DNA of 64,000 bases from JAAXKN01 sp050258815 (GTDB lineage Bacteria; Bacteroidota; Ignavibacteria; Ignavibacteriales; SURF-24): contig JBLMZM010000182.1 in NCBI GenBank assembly GCA_050258815.1, forward strand, positions 1 through 64,000. Direction: 5' to 3'. Each line of letters begins with the position of its first letter. Position 1 is the first letter of the stretch. The notes beneath the pieces were generated by a model. That model had not been told where the DNA came from and did not search any database. It saw only the letters and a program-made list of their open reading frames with translations. Below, in pieces: positions 38,333 to 48,202 of this stretch. The position numbers and the translations under genes were made by a program.

Positions 38333-38438
38333 TTTTTAATGAAATATCTGATAAGTCGCCCATTTTAAGACACATATCTTTTGTCCTTCAAAAAGCATAT
38401 CTTTAATAACACACACATATAATTTCCGGAGGAATTTT

Positions 38439-39089
38439 ATGAAAATGTTCCGGACAATAATACAATCACTTCTGCTTATTTCAGCCCTTGCAACCATTTG
38501 CTGTTCGGGCAGTAACTACCTGAAACCCGGGAGCAATGTGGATTCCGAAAACCCCCTTATACATACCAGGGTTACGTCTCTTCTTAAAGAGGCCGGTACG
38601 GACGCAAAAAAAGCCAGAATCCTTTTCGAATTTGTAAGGGATAGCATTGATGAGCGCTTTAACGAGGATTTTAAGGCCTCCAGGATATTAAGCTCGGGTT
38701 ACGGATATTGCTACAACAAGGCCATACTGCTTACGGCAATGGCGAGGGCTGCGGGTATTCCTGCAAGAATATCATTCGACAGGGTATATATAAGCGGATT
38801 TAAGGATGAAAGGACCGGTGTTATCCGCGATATCAGATTCCTGCACGGCATTGCCGAGCTGTTCTTAAATAACAGGTGGATAAAATATGACGTTACCGGG
38901 AATCTGAAGCGCTGGAGGATCTGGATGCAGAATGATATCCCCATTACTGAGCTGCCGCTCGGATTCAGTGCAGAAAAAGACGTTGTATTTCCATCAGGAG
39001 GAAGGATTAAATTTGAGCGCACGGATATGAATTTCTTTGACTGGGATAAGCAGACAGACGCACTGGCCGCAGATTTCAACAGGTATTAG
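38439..39089 (+). CDS. Transglutaminase-like lipoprotein
   Basis: This 216-residue protein starts six bases after GGAGG. The signal sequence ends in 'LATICC', so lipidation at C21 or C22 is likely. The transglutaminase/protease fold is shown by the catalytic triad C91 ('GYGYCYNKA'), H136 ('FLHGIAEL') and D151 ('WIKYDVTG'), all present. Bacterial members are mostly peptidases or amidases acting on envelope proteins or peptidoglycan; the substrate here is unknown. It stands alone, with about 320 bases of non-coding DNA after it. Confidence 0.85.
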   Translation: MKMFRTIIQSLLLISALATICCSGSNYLKPGSNVDSENPLIHTRVTSLLKEAGTDAKKARILFEFVRDSIDERFNEDFKASRILSSGYGYCYNKAILLTAMARAAGIPARISFDRVYISGFKDERTGVIRDIRFLHGIAELFLNNRWIKYDVTGNLKRWRIWMQNDIPITELPLGFSAEKDVVFPSGGRIKFERTDMNFFDWDKQTDALAADFNRY

Positions 39090-39413
39090 CGCCGCTGCGA
39101 GTAAATGGCGGGATAAGAAAACTGAGCGGAGCTGCCATATGGCTTTAAATAGGAGCCTTTGTAAGGAAATTCAGCAATAATGCATTCCCAGGGTACCATT
39201 AATGTTGTATAATCCTGAAAAAAGGGATATTTTTCCGGTGATTTTCCAGAAGATTTAAGCGGGAAATTTGTAATTTACGGAGCACTAAATCGGCTACCCT
39301 GCCTGCGAGGCCGGGAAATAGATTCTGGAAACCTGCCTGCAGTCCAGAGCAGGTATAGGTACCATAGTGCATTGTTTGGAAACATCAACCGGGAGAAAGC
39401 TTAAAATAACATT
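39090..39413. other. Non-coding gap
   Basis: This 324-base stretch holds no convincing gene or RNA. A 6-bp inverted repeat (ACCTGC 39331-39336, GCAGGT 39349-39354) is the only structure noticed and is weak. It presumably carries the promoter of the Omp85-type gene. Confidence 0.5.
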
Positions 39414-41534
39414 ATGTCCTTATTAAAGCCACTGCTGATATCTTTATTTCTATTTTCTTCAGTCGCATTGTATGCACAGGAAACTGAACAGTATGAATTA
39501 ACCAACCTGGAATTCAGGGGAAATAATTCAATTCCTTCGGTTACATTATCCGAAATAATTGCATCGAAGCAAACTCCTTACTGGTTCCTGAAGTTTCTTA
39601 ACAGAATATCGGCAAGCATCGGGCGGGAAACTTCTTACTTTGATTCTCTCAGGATTTCAGAGGACCTGGGGGCACTGGAGAGTTATTATAAGGATAATGG
39701 CTTTTTTAAGGCAAAGTTTCAGAGTGAGTATAAGATCAGGAAGGAAAATAATGAAGCCGAATTGATCTTTCACATTGAGGAAGGCCCCCACTTCAAGATA
39801 AGGTCCTTAGAGTTAAAAGGACTCGGTAAGCTGCCCCAGGAAATATCCGGGAAGCTTAGTAACAACAGTATTGATACAACAAAATACTTTTCCAAAACCC
39901 TGATTAATGAGACCATAAAAACCCTTGTTGGCAATCTGCGCGACAACGGATACATGCTGGGCGACGTGGATCATCCGGAGGTGTATGTTTATCCCGATTC
40001 GAATTTCGTTGACGTTAAAATAAATTTCATAACAGGAAAAAGATATATTGTTGACTCGCTGATGGTGGATAAAAAAGGGCCGGGAAAGGATTTTGTAGAT
40101 GATGGCCTGATAAAAAAAATAATGGGTATCCGCCCCGGGGATTATTACAGTGCAGAGGAAAAGCAGCGTTCACAGATAAGGCTTTACAGGACAAATTTAT
40201 TCTCATCTGTACTGGTCAGTGCCATAAATACCGACTCACTGAGCAACCGCATACCTTTTATTATTACTGCTGATATTGGATCACTGCACGAATTCTCTCC
40301 TGAAGTAATACTTAATAACCAGGAAAGTGCTTTTAACCTGGGTCTGGGAGCAAACTATGTCAAGAAAAACTTTCTGGGTGAAGCCCGTACCCTGACACTC
40401 GGCGCAAATTTTGCGATACAGGATATATTCAATAAATATGTATTCAGCAATCTCCCTAAATTCTTAAACGTGGATGATAATACAGTCCTGGGTTACCTGG
40501 ATACACGTTTGTCAGTTGAACAGCCTTATCTTTTCGATGCGCGTATAACCAGCCGCCTGGAGCTATACTGGACTGAAAATAAAAAGAATGAATATAAGTC
40601 ATTTACGCTGGGTTCCAAACTCAGTTTCGATTTTGAGCTGCCAAGGCACGTCTATATTAATTCACTGACGGCTTATTACTCAATTGAGGGAGCTGACTAT
40701 AGTTTTAAAAGGAGTTTTGTGAGTGAAAAGCTCAAAGTTAAAGAAGACAGCATTAAACTTAGTCTGGAAAAAAAATGGGAAACGACCTCAATTATAGGAG
40801 CTGAAATCGGGGCGAATGAAACAAACAGCATGCTATTTCCCACACAGGGTTATAACCTGTCACTGATGATAGAAGAAGCCAATTTGATCCCTGCTGTTTT
40901 TCACTATCTGGGCATTAGTGATAAGCCTAAGAGCCAGTTCTACAAGATCCAGACTAGTATTTCCTATTTCCCTGATGTATATAAGTCCCAGAAGTCTGCC
41001 TTTGGTATAAAATTTAAGGCCGGGTATTTACAGGCATACATTGGAGAAGGGAACGATATACCCCTGAACAGAAAGTTTACAGCAGGAGGCAGTAACTCGG
41101 TCCGCGGGTGGCGTGCGAGGGAACTGGCACCGGCAAGCAGGCAGGATATAAGTCAGGTAAACTCTGCCCTGCAATCCAACATAGATATATATGACGTAAT
41201 AGTAAAGGATTTCCCTCTGGGTGGTAACTTCCTCATTGAAGGATCTTTTGAAACCAGGAACAGGCTGATGGGTGATCTGGGCATGGCGGCGTTTATTGAC
41301 TATGGAAATACCTGGAAAGGATACCAGGAGTTTTCGTTTAAGGACCTGGCAGTTGCTGTCGGTTTTGGCTTCAGATACTATTCCAGCTTTGCGCCAATCA
41401 GGATAGATCTTGGATTCAAGGCATACGATCCCTCAGAAAAAAAGAATTTCTTCAAATTATATGAACATACCCACATACTGCAGAACCTCCTGGACGTAAT
41501 TACGCTGCACCTCGGAATAGGCGAGGCATTCTGA
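39414..41534 (+). CDS. Omp85 superfamily outer-membrane protein (BamA/TamA-like)
   Basis: This 706-residue protein has a signal peptide ending 'VALYAQ'. POTRA-type repeats occupy about residues 25-290 ('EFRGNNSIPSVTLSEIIAS', 'LESYYKDNGFFKAKF', 'FKIRSLELKGLGKLP'), followed by a 16-strand barrel. The loop-6 signature is 'SVRGWRAREL' near residue 565. It is shorter than BamA (which has five POTRA domains), closer to TamA or to the duplicate Omp85 proteins of Bacteroidota. Its role would be insertion of outer-membrane proteins or transport of lipids. No TamB gene lies next to it. The GGAG nearest the start is about 18 bases away, so the start is less certain. Confidence 0.87.
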   Translation: MSLLKPLLISLFLFSSVALYAQETEQYELTNLEFRGNNSIPSVTLSEIIASKQTPYWFLKFLNRISASIGRETSYFDSLRISEDLGALESYYKDNGFFKAKFQSEYKIRKENNEAELIFHIEEGPHFKIRSLELKGLGKLPQEISGKLSNNSIDTTKYFSKTLINETIKTLVGNLRDNGYMLGDVDHPEVYVYPDSNFVDVKINFITGKRYIVDSLMVDKKGPGKDFVDDGLIKKIMGIRPGDYYSAEEKQRSQIRLYRTNLFSSVLVSAINTDSLSNRIPFIITADIGSLHEFSPEVILNNQESAFNLGLGANYVKKNFLGEARTLTLGANFAIQDIFNKYVFSNLPKFLNVDDNTVLGYLDTRLSVEQPYLFDARITSRLELYWTENKKNEYKSFTLGSKLSFDFELPRHVYINSLTAYYSIEGADYSFKRSFVSEKLKVKEDSIKLSLEKKWETTSIIGAEIGANETNSMLFPTQGYNLSLMIEEANLIPAVFHYLGISDKPKSQFYKIQTSISYFPDVYKSQKSAFGIKFKAGYLQAYIGEGNDIPLNRKFTAGGSNSVRGWRARELAPASRQDISQVNSALQSNIDIYDVIVKDFPLGGNFLIEGSFETRNRLMGDLGMAAFIDYGNTWKGYQEFSFKDLAVAVGFGFRYYSSFAPIRIDLGFKAYDPSEKKNFFKLYEHTHILQNLLDVITLHLGIGEAF

Positions 41535-41802
41535 TGATTCATTCCTTCCTTGCAATTTCAATGTAATTTTATAAACTTGAACCTAAAGAAAATCATTATA
41601 AAGTAATTTGCATATCAAAAACCGTATGTTTGAATTTTGCTGCTTGCCAGGATGAGTCCCAATAATTAGCCTGAACCGTAATATAGAGCTTAAATAACCA
41701 TAGATTTCCCACATTCAGCCATTATCAATGCTTACAGGATAAAAGGCATGGCTGTGGCTGTCGAGGAACATTTATTTACATTATCACATAGAAGAGGAAA
41801 AA

Positions 41803-42852
41803 ATGAGATCATTTTACCTGATAATTATTTCGTTTTGCCTGCTTTCAGCCGCAGTCTACTCCCAGGTTGATCCCGGTATTACCATTACAGGGAAGGTCAT
41901 TGACTCAAAAACAGAGGAGCCGATAATAAGTGCTTCTGTTTTCCTGGAAAATACCACCATTGGGACGGTTACAAACAATAATGGTGAATTTATAATTAAC
42001 AAGGTGCCTCTTGGCTTCTACCACCTGGTAGTCAGTTCTGTGGGATATGAGATAAAGTCAATGCAGATTGATGGCTATGAAAAGGCCACACTCAGATTCA
42101 ATGTGGAATTAAAGCAGAAAGTAATTGCAATAAACGAAGTAAGTGTTGTGGGCGAAGTGCCCCAGGACTGGAAGGAAAATATTGAGATATTTCAGAGGGA
42201 GTTTCTCGGAAAATCTATTCATGCGAGCAGGACCAGTATACTAAATCCTGAAGTAATTAATTTCAGAAGAGACGGGAAGACACCAAACCTGTATGCTTAT
42301 ACAGACAGTACTATTGTTGTGGAAAACAGGTCTCTTGGATACAAACAGTACATTCTGATGCAGCAGTTTTCATATAACAGGGATCTGGGAACCTCGTATT
42401 TATTTCATACAAGGTTCGAAGATTTAACCCCGAAAAATGATGAGGAAAAGGAATTCTGGAAGAAAAACAGGAGCGACTGTTATCTGGGATCGCGCATGCA
42501 CTTTTTGTCGGCCCTGGCCAACAGGCGCATGAGTAAGGAATATTTTGTCGTTACAAAGGGTTACCTGAAGTCACTAATGAATGGCTATGGTAAAAGAATG
42601 ACTCCTGAGGAATTAGACAGTCTGTATAATCCGGAACTGAACATGGTGGGGCTGGAGCCGGAGATCTGTCTGAAAGTTGAGTATCAGGAAAAAAAAGTGT
42701 CGAGTATTATGGAGCCCTACTCGGGACAAATATTGACTGATATTTATGGTAACCTGATCAATGCCGATAACGTTCAGCTGTACGGATACTGGGCAGAACA
42801 GCGCGTGTCAGACATGCTGCCATTAGATTACATACACAGAATCGGCGAATAA
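41803..42852 (+). CDS. Exported protein with carboxypeptidase-regulatory-like domain
   Basis: This 349-residue protein has a signal peptide ending 'AAVYSQ'. Residues about 25-115 form a CarboxypepD_reg-like beta-sandwich ('GKVIDSKTEEPIISASVFLE', 'NNNGEFIINKVPLGFY'), the same domain that starts TonB receptors. Here it is joined to about 230 residues of unrecognised sequence rather than to a plug and barrel. Similar Bacteroidota proteins are of unknown function and probably sit in the periplasm or at the outer membrane. GAGG close to the ATG supports the start. Confidence 0.8.
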   Translation: MRSFYLIIISFCLLSAAVYSQVDPGITITGKVIDSKTEEPIISASVFLENTTIGTVTNNNGEFIINKVPLGFYHLVVSSVGYEIKSMQIDGYEKATLRFNVELKQKVIAINEVSVVGEVPQDWKENIEIFQREFLGKSIHASRTSILNPEVINFRRDGKTPNLYAYTDSTIVVENRSLGYKQYILMQQFSYNRDLGTSYLFHTRFEDLTPKNDEEKEFWKKNRSDCYLGSRMHFLSALANRRMSKEYFVVTKGYLKSLMNGYGKRMTPEELDSLYNPELNMVGLEPEICLKVEYQEKKVSSIMEPYSGQILTDIYGNLINADNVQLYGYWAEQRVSDMLPLDYIHRIGE

Positions 42853-43165
42853 TTAGCTGCTCCTGTGGCCTTTTGAACCCTGAAGGGGCCTTTGCACAAC
42901 CGAAGGCCCTAAATTACAGGGACGATTTCCTCAAGCTGTGCATTCCGCCATTCGTATTAATATCCTATTTTTCGGTGAAATAATTCAATTTATGCCTGAA
43001 ATTGTTATATTAGGGCCGAAATTTTTAGGACATTTCCTTAGTCTCATCCTAAAGCTGTACTTCAGACACCCTTGACCAACTATGAAAACAGCAATCATAC
43101 CGGGCTGAAAGTCATTATGGCCGAGCGAATTAAACAAACATTATTAAAGAAATATCGGAGAATAT
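42853..43165. other. Non-coding gap
   Basis: No gene is supported in these 313 bases. A 7-bp hairpin (GGGCCTT 42886-42892, AAGGCCC 42903-42909) lies about 35 bases after the upstream stop and may act as a terminator, though no T-tract follows. Confidence 0.45.
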
Positions 43166-45280
43166 GTGAAATTAAGCAGCTATCTCTTTCCTTTTTTTAT
43201 AATAATATCTTTTATGTTCTTTAAAGATATCCATGCCCAGGATCTTCCTGTTAAATGGGGTGACATACCAATAAGTGACCTGGAGATGAAATCCTTCCCA
43301 CAGGATACAAATGCAACCGCCCTGATATTGTGTGATTATGGGGAATCCTATTTTAACGATGAGCTTAACATTGTTTTTAACAGACTTTTAAGGGTGAAGA
43401 TTTTTACTGCAAAGGGTTATGAATGGGGAACCAAAACTATAGTTCTTTATACCGATGACAACGCAGAGTACATAGGTGACATTGAAGGCATTACATATTC
43501 ATTAAATGACAAGGGCGAAGTTGAGAAAAGCGAACTGAAGTCAAAGGATATCTATAAAGAAGAGGTAGATGACAATCACACGAGATACCGTTTTACGCTG
43601 CCGAATCTAAAACCGGGGTGTATAGTTGAGATGAAGTATAGAATTACAAGCCATCACTTTTCATTGATGAAAGACTGGGTATTCCAGAAAGACGAACCGG
43701 TACGCTGGAGTGAATATCGCTTAAGGGCTCCCAAAAACATAGTTTATCTGGGTGTAACCCGTGGTTTCGAACCCTTTGCTATTAATGAAACTGAAGAAGT
43801 AACGCAGGTATTTTCCGGCGCAGCCCAGTCATACCTGGGCAAACAGCTGGTACCCTGCTATCAGATGCACTGGGCGGTAAAAGACGTACCGGCAATCCGG
43901 GATGAACCCTTTGTCACCACAACAGAAGATTATATGAACAGGGTATCCGTGCAGCTGGCTGCTTATTCACTTTCCGGAACCGGACCCCAGAAGGTTCTGG
44001 AGGACTGGGATAAACTGGTCAAAGAACTGATGGATTCCAAATACTTTTACAAAATGATAGATGATACGCGTCAGGTACGCAAACTTGCTGAACAGATTAC
44101 CGCAGGCCTGACCAATCCTGAAGAAAAAATGAAGGCTATATATGACTGGGTTGCAAAATCTATTGTGTGGTCCGGCCGAAACAGGGTTTTTGCGGACCAG
44201 GAAGTAAATGATGTTCTGGACACAAAAAAGGGGAGTAACTCTGAAATTACTTTCCTGCTGCTTTCTCTTTTGAAAAGTGTGGGCATTGAAGGTGATCCTC
44301 TGGTACTAAGTACACGTGCTAACGGAAAGATTCAGGATGTGTATCCAATCATTTCCCAGTTTAACTATGTACTAGCAAGGGTAAATATCGGGCAAAATTT
44401 CTACCTTCTGGATGCCACGGATTCTCAGCGCCCATGGGATATGCTTCCCGTAAAGGTACTTAATGTTGCGGGGCTTATAATAAAAGAGAAGGGCTGGGGA
44501 TGGACCACGGTTACTTCTGAAAAGCGCAATCTTAAATATTCCCTTGCGGAATTAAACCTGAAGGATGACGGGTCTGTAAAGGGTGTTTTTGAGGAAATTT
44601 TCAAGGAATACGCCAGCTTGCAGCAGCGCCAGAACCTAAAGGACAAAAAAGATGCGGACTTTGCAAAAGAATTATTTGAAACCGAGAGATCAGGAATTAG
44701 CGTGGATTCGGTAACAATAAGCGGAAAGGACAGTGTTTCCTCACCCATCAATGTAAAGGCCTGGTTTTCTTCTCCAGCTTATGCACAGGTCAATGGTGAT
44801 CTGATCTACATAAATCCGCATATAATAAACCGCAGATGGGAGAATCCACTTAAATCGAAAAACAGGAGATTCCCTATTGATTTTGCCTACCGCTCGGGCA
44901 GTACAACGGTAGTGACAATTACCATACCCGACAGCTTCGAAGTAAAAGAAATGTTCAAGGATATCAGCCTTTCGGCTGCTGCAGGTAAGGTCGTGTATTC
45001 GCGCAGGATAAAAGCCGAAGGCCACCAGATTCAGATGATGGTAAAGATGGAAATAAAGGAAAACGAAATTAAACCGGTTTATTATGAGGACCTCAAAGAA
45101 CTCTATGCTCAGATGAGCGCCTCGGAGGCAGAGCAGCTGGTATTAAAAAAAATCAGCAAACCGGTTGAACCAACGCTTCAAACCGCTGCTCCGGTACAAA
45201 CTGCAAAGCCTGAACAGAAAAATACAACTGAACAGAAAATAACAAAGGAAAAGCGTAGAAATGAAAAACGCAAATCTTAG
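43166..45280 (+). CDS. DUF3857 protein with degenerate transglutaminase domain
   Basis: This 704-residue exported protein starts at a GTG five bases after GGAG; an ATG two bases earlier is out of frame and runs straight into a stop. A signal peptide ends 'DIHAQ'. The DUF3857 domain covers about residues 60-260, followed by a transglutaminase-like domain at about 310-440. By alignment with the next gene, the catalytic Cys is replaced by N358 ('KGSNSEIT') and the catalytic His by Y401 ('FNYVLA'), while D416 is kept. It is therefore probably a binding or structural protein rather than an enzyme. The C-terminus is a Lys/Gln/Thr-rich tail ('QKNTTEQKITKEKRR'). It overlaps the next gene by 20 bases, so the two are coupled. 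Confidence 0.82.
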   Translation: MKLSSYLFPFFIIISFMFFKDIHAQDLPVKWGDIPISDLEMKSFPQDTNATALILCDYGESYFNDELNIVFNRLLRVKIFTAKGYEWGTKTIVLYTDDNAEYIGDIEGITYSLNDKGEVEKSELKSKDIYKEEVDDNHTRYRFTLPNLKPGCIVEMKYRITSHHFSLMKDWVFQKDEPVRWSEYRLRAPKNIVYLGVTRGFEPFAINETEEVTQVFSGAAQSYLGKQLVPCYQMHWAVKDVPAIRDEPFVTTTEDYMNRVSVQLAAYSLSGTGPQKVLEDWDKLVKELMDSKYFYKMIDDTRQVRKLAEQITAGLTNPEEKMKAIYDWVAKSIVWSGRNRVFADQEVNDVLDTKKGSNSEITFLLLSLLKSVGIEGDPLVLSTRANGKIQDVYPIISQFNYVLARVNIGQNFYLLDATDSQRPWDMLPVKVLNVAGLIIKEKGWGWTTVTSEKRNLKYSLAELNLKDDGSVKGVFEEIFKEYASLQQRQNLKDKKDADFAKELFETERSGISVDSVTISGKDSVSSPINVKAWFSSPAYAQVNGDLIYINPHIINRRWENPLKSKNRRFPIDFAYRSGSTTVVTITIPDSFEVKEMFKDISLSAAAGKVVYSRRIKAEGHQIQMMVKMEIKENEIKPVYYEDLKELYAQMSASEAEQLVLKKISKPVEPTLQTAAPVQTAKPEQKNTTEQKITKEKRRNEKRKS

Positions 45281-47204
45281 GCTTGTAATACTGATATTAC
45301 TGTTCTTTGTCGCCATAAAGTCAGAGTTTGCCTCTGAAAAGGGAAATAGCGGAGATGAGATATATAATGTAAGCAGCCTTAATTCCGGTCTAAGGAGCAA
45401 TGCAGATGCTGTTATCCGCAATAAAACAGTAACCTTTGAGGTGAAGAATGAAAGGCGTGCAGTTCAGAAAGTAAGGCAGGCCGTGACAATCTTTAATAAA
45501 AATGGCCAGCATTACGGAGAGCTCGTGCTTTGGTACGACAAATTTATCGAAATAGAGGACCTGGAGGGTAAATTATTCGATGCAAATGGCAAGGAGATCA
45601 GGGAACTTGGCAGTAGCGAACTCCAGGATGTGAGTGCTTTCAGCGAAAATACGTTATACGGGGATACCCGCGTAAAGGTCGCAGAATTGTACTTCGACAA
45701 GTATCCTTATACTGTTGAATATACTTATGAGATTTCATATGACGGATATCTGAACTGGCCCAGCTGGTGGTCACAGGAAACGTTGGATCCGGTGGAACAT
45801 AGCAGGTTTGAAGTGCTGGCACCTGGAGATCAGGAACTGAGGTTCTGGTGCAACCGGGATTCAATTCATCCAGTTGTTTCAATTGACGGAAGTAAAAAAC
45901 ATTACCTGTGGGAAGCCAATAATTTACCCTTGCTTTCAAAGGATATTATCGGAGATGACATTGATGATATTGCTACGGTGGTCCGGATTGCTCCTTCCAG
46001 GTTTGAAATTGAGGATTACTCCGGCAGTATGAAGTCGTGGAAGGATTTCGGGCTCTGGTATAGAAGTCTTATTAAGGATAGAGATATATTGCCAAAGAAT
46101 GCTATCGATGATATCCGCAAAATAATCAATACAGATGACAGTGAACATGAGAAGGTTGCTAAACTCTACAGGTACATGCAGTCACGCACAAGATATATAA
46201 GCGTTCAGCTTGGCATAGGCAGCTGGAGGCCATATGATGCTTCTTATGTGCATGAGCGGGGTTATGGCGATTGCAAGGCTCTTTGTAATTATATGTCAGC
46301 AATACTCAAAGAAGCGGGCATTCAGTCTTTTCCGGTACTAATAAACAGCGGAGATCACCAGATGCCCCTGATAAATGAATTCCCAAGCAACCAGTTCAAT
46401 CATGCCATCCTTTGCGTCCCCCTGAAGCAGGACACAATATGGCTGGAATGTACCAGTCAGACCATAGCAACGGGACATCTCAGCTGGGCTACAGAAAACC
46501 GTACTGCACTTATGATCACTCCAGAGGGGGGCATTCTTGTACAGGTTCCGGCTAGCATCTCGCGCCAGAACGTTCAGCAGAGAAACATTACGGCAAAAAT
46601 AAATCCTACCGGCAGTCTGAACGCTGAAGGCTCAGTAAAATGGAGTGGAGATCAGCAGGATTATGTGCGCAACGAGCTGGTTGAAGCAACGCCAGAGGAG
46701 CGCGAGAGATGGGTTACAAGTTCTCTTGAAGTCCCCGAGGCACGGCTTGAGAGCTATAAGATGACGGGACTGGAGACCAGGGAGCCGGAGATAAAAATGT
46801 CAGTCGGTCTGTTTCTGCCGAAATATGCATCCCAATCGGGTAAAAGAATGTTTTTTCAGCCGAACCTGATGGAAAGGAGAACCTCAGTTCCCAGGGATGT
46901 AGTCCTTAGAGTCTCTCCGGTGAGGGTCAAGTATCCCTATTATGACGTTGATTCGGTTTATTATAATATTCCGGCGGGTTATGCAGTTGAGGCCATCCCT
47001 GCTGAGGTAAATCTGGCTTCTTCTTTCGGTAATTTCAACTCAAAGACGAGAGTAATGAACGACACACTGATTGTCTATACACGGATGCTTGAAATAAAAG
47101 CCTACAGCGTCCCGGCATTAAACTATGCCGAATACCGTCAGTTTTTTGCTGATGTCGTAAAATCGGACAGGGCACAGATTGTCCTGGTAAAAAAGAGTGA
47201 ATAA
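45261..47204 (+). CDS. DUF3857 protein with intact transglutaminase domain
   Basis: This is a 647-residue exported paralogue of the preceding gene. The signal peptide is about 25 residues. The DUF3857 domain lies at about 50-240 and the transglutaminase core at about 290-400, with catalytic C338 ('GYGDCKAL'), H381 ('FNHAIL') and an acidic residue E396 in 'WLECTSQ' where Asp is usual. The rest is a C-terminal beta domain. Family members are probable envelope peptidases or crosslinking enzymes of Bacteroidota. The 20-base overlap with the gene for the inactive paralogue suggests that the two proteins work as a pair. Confidence 0.85.
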   Translation: MKNANLRLVILILLFFVAIKSEFASEKGNSGDEIYNVSSLNSGLRSNADAVIRNKTVTFEVKNERRAVQKVRQAVTIFNKNGQHYGELVLWYDKFIEIEDLEGKLFDANGKEIRELGSSELQDVSAFSENTLYGDTRVKVAELYFDKYPYTVEYTYEISYDGYLNWPSWWSQETLDPVEHSRFEVLAPGDQELRFWCNRDSIHPVVSIDGSKKHYLWEANNLPLLSKDIIGDDIDDIATVVRIAPSRFEIEDYSGSMKSWKDFGLWYRSLIKDRDILPKNAIDDIRKIINTDDSEHEKVAKLYRYMQSRTRYISVQLGIGSWRPYDASYVHERGYGDCKALCNYMSAILKEAGIQSFPVLINSGDHQMPLINEFPSNQFNHAILCVPLKQDTIWLECTSQTIATGHLSWATENRTALMITPEGGILVQVPASISRQNVQQRNITAKINPTGSLNAEGSVKWSGDQQDYVRNELVEATPEERERWVTSSLEVPEARLESYKMTGLETREPEIKMSVGLFLPKYASQSGKRMFFQPNLMERRTSVPRDVVLRVSPVRVKYPYYDVDSVYYNIPAGYAVEAIPAEVNLASSFGNFNSKTRVMNDTLIVYTRMLEIKAYSVPALNYAEYRQFFADVVKSDRAQIVLVKKSE

Positions 47205-47247
47205 CTGTTTAGTTGAAATTAGTGCTGGAAAAACGGGGGGATTAAAG

Positions 47248-47286
47248 AAAAAGGACGAATCCTTGAGCAGGTGATTCGTCCTTTTT
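47248..47286. terminator. Bidirectional terminator between convergent genes
   Basis: A perfect 14-bp stem (AAAAAGGACGAATC at 47248-47261 with GATTCGTCCTTTTT at 47273-47286) and an 11-base loop carry A and T runs on both sides. It terminates the DUF3857 operon on the plus strand and the SlyD-like gene on the minus strand. Confidence 0.92.
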
Positions 47287-47297
47287 AATTTACAGTA

Positions 47298-47783
47298 TCA
47301 ATGATGGTGTCCGCCATTTCCGTGAACATGTCCATGGGTCAGTTCTTCGGCTGTAGCATCTCTTATGTCGAGCAGCTCAAGGTCAAACGTAAGAGTTTCA
47401 CCAGCCAGCGGATGATTAAAATCCAGAGTTATGTCATCTCCTTCTATCTTTGTAATAATAAAAGGCAACTGTTGTCCGTCGGGTGTATTTGCAACAAACT
47501 CCATCCCTTCCTCCAGTTTGGAGCCTTCGGGGAAGTTTGAACGGTTTACAACTTGAACTGATTCAGGCTGATATTCGCCATAGGCTTCTTCGGGAGAGAG
47601 AACGATCTGTTTTTTACTTCCTATTATCATCGTGCTTATTTCTTCTTCAAGCTTGGGCAGGATCTGGTTCTGTCCGCTCAAAAAAGCAAAAGGCTGTTCC
47701 TTTGTAGTTGCATCAAGTATTTCGCCATTCTCATCCTTTAAGCTGTAATTGACTGTAACAACCTGATTCGGTTTTATTGGCAT
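47298..47783 (-). CDS. SlyD-like FKBP-type peptidyl-prolyl isomerase
   Basis: This 161-residue cytoplasmic foldase has an FKBP core interrupted by an insert-in-flap chaperone domain, as in SlyD ('VVTVNYSLKDENGEILD', 'GSKKQIVLSPEEAYGEY', 'DFNHPLAGETLTFDLEL'). The His-rich tail ('HGHVHGNGGHHH') is the usual metal-binding end, known to hold nickel or other metals. The start at 47783 is chosen because GGAG lies six bases upstream and the product then begins like other SlyD proteins; a longer in-frame start 14 codons upstream lacks such support. Confidence 0.93.
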   Translation of the reverse strand: MPIKPNQVVTVNYSLKDENGEILDATTKEQPFAFLSGQNQILPKLEEEISTMIIGSKKQIVLSPEEAYGEYQPESVQVVNRSNFPEGSKLEEGMEFVANTPDGQQLPFIITKIEGDDITLDFNHPLAGETLTFDLELLDIRDATAEELTHGHVHGNGGHHH

Positions 47784-48202
47784 AAGTTTCTCCTTTGGAA
47801 AAATATTTGTGTTTAAATTTAACATACAATAAACGCAAATTTTCCATAATTACCTATCCCAAAATATATATTCGGGAAAAATTATATCCTCTTATGGCAT
47901 CAATAGCACAGGGCCTGCGGCAAAGAACGCCTGGAAATATACGCTTCTTTTGGCCCTGTTTCACACAATATTGTATGCGGATTATTACTGTGCCTGCCGG
48001 TATTTTCTGCTGTAATGTACCCGTTTTCCTAAAATTCTTCAAATTTTCTTTTTGAATGATTGAATTTTTGAAGTAAATATTTTAACTTCTATCCTTACCA
48101 GGTATGTAGAGCGGGGAGCCTGGAGGAAACCTGTTGCTGAATTCAATAATGATGTTATAAGAAGTTCTGATTGATAGTGCATTAACACAATGCGGAGAGT
48201 GA
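47784..48202. other. Non-coding gap between divergent genes
   Basis: These 419 AT-rich bases separate the SlyD-like gene and the PAS kinase gene and should hold both promoters. I see no gene, RNA or strong repeat. Confidence 0.5.
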
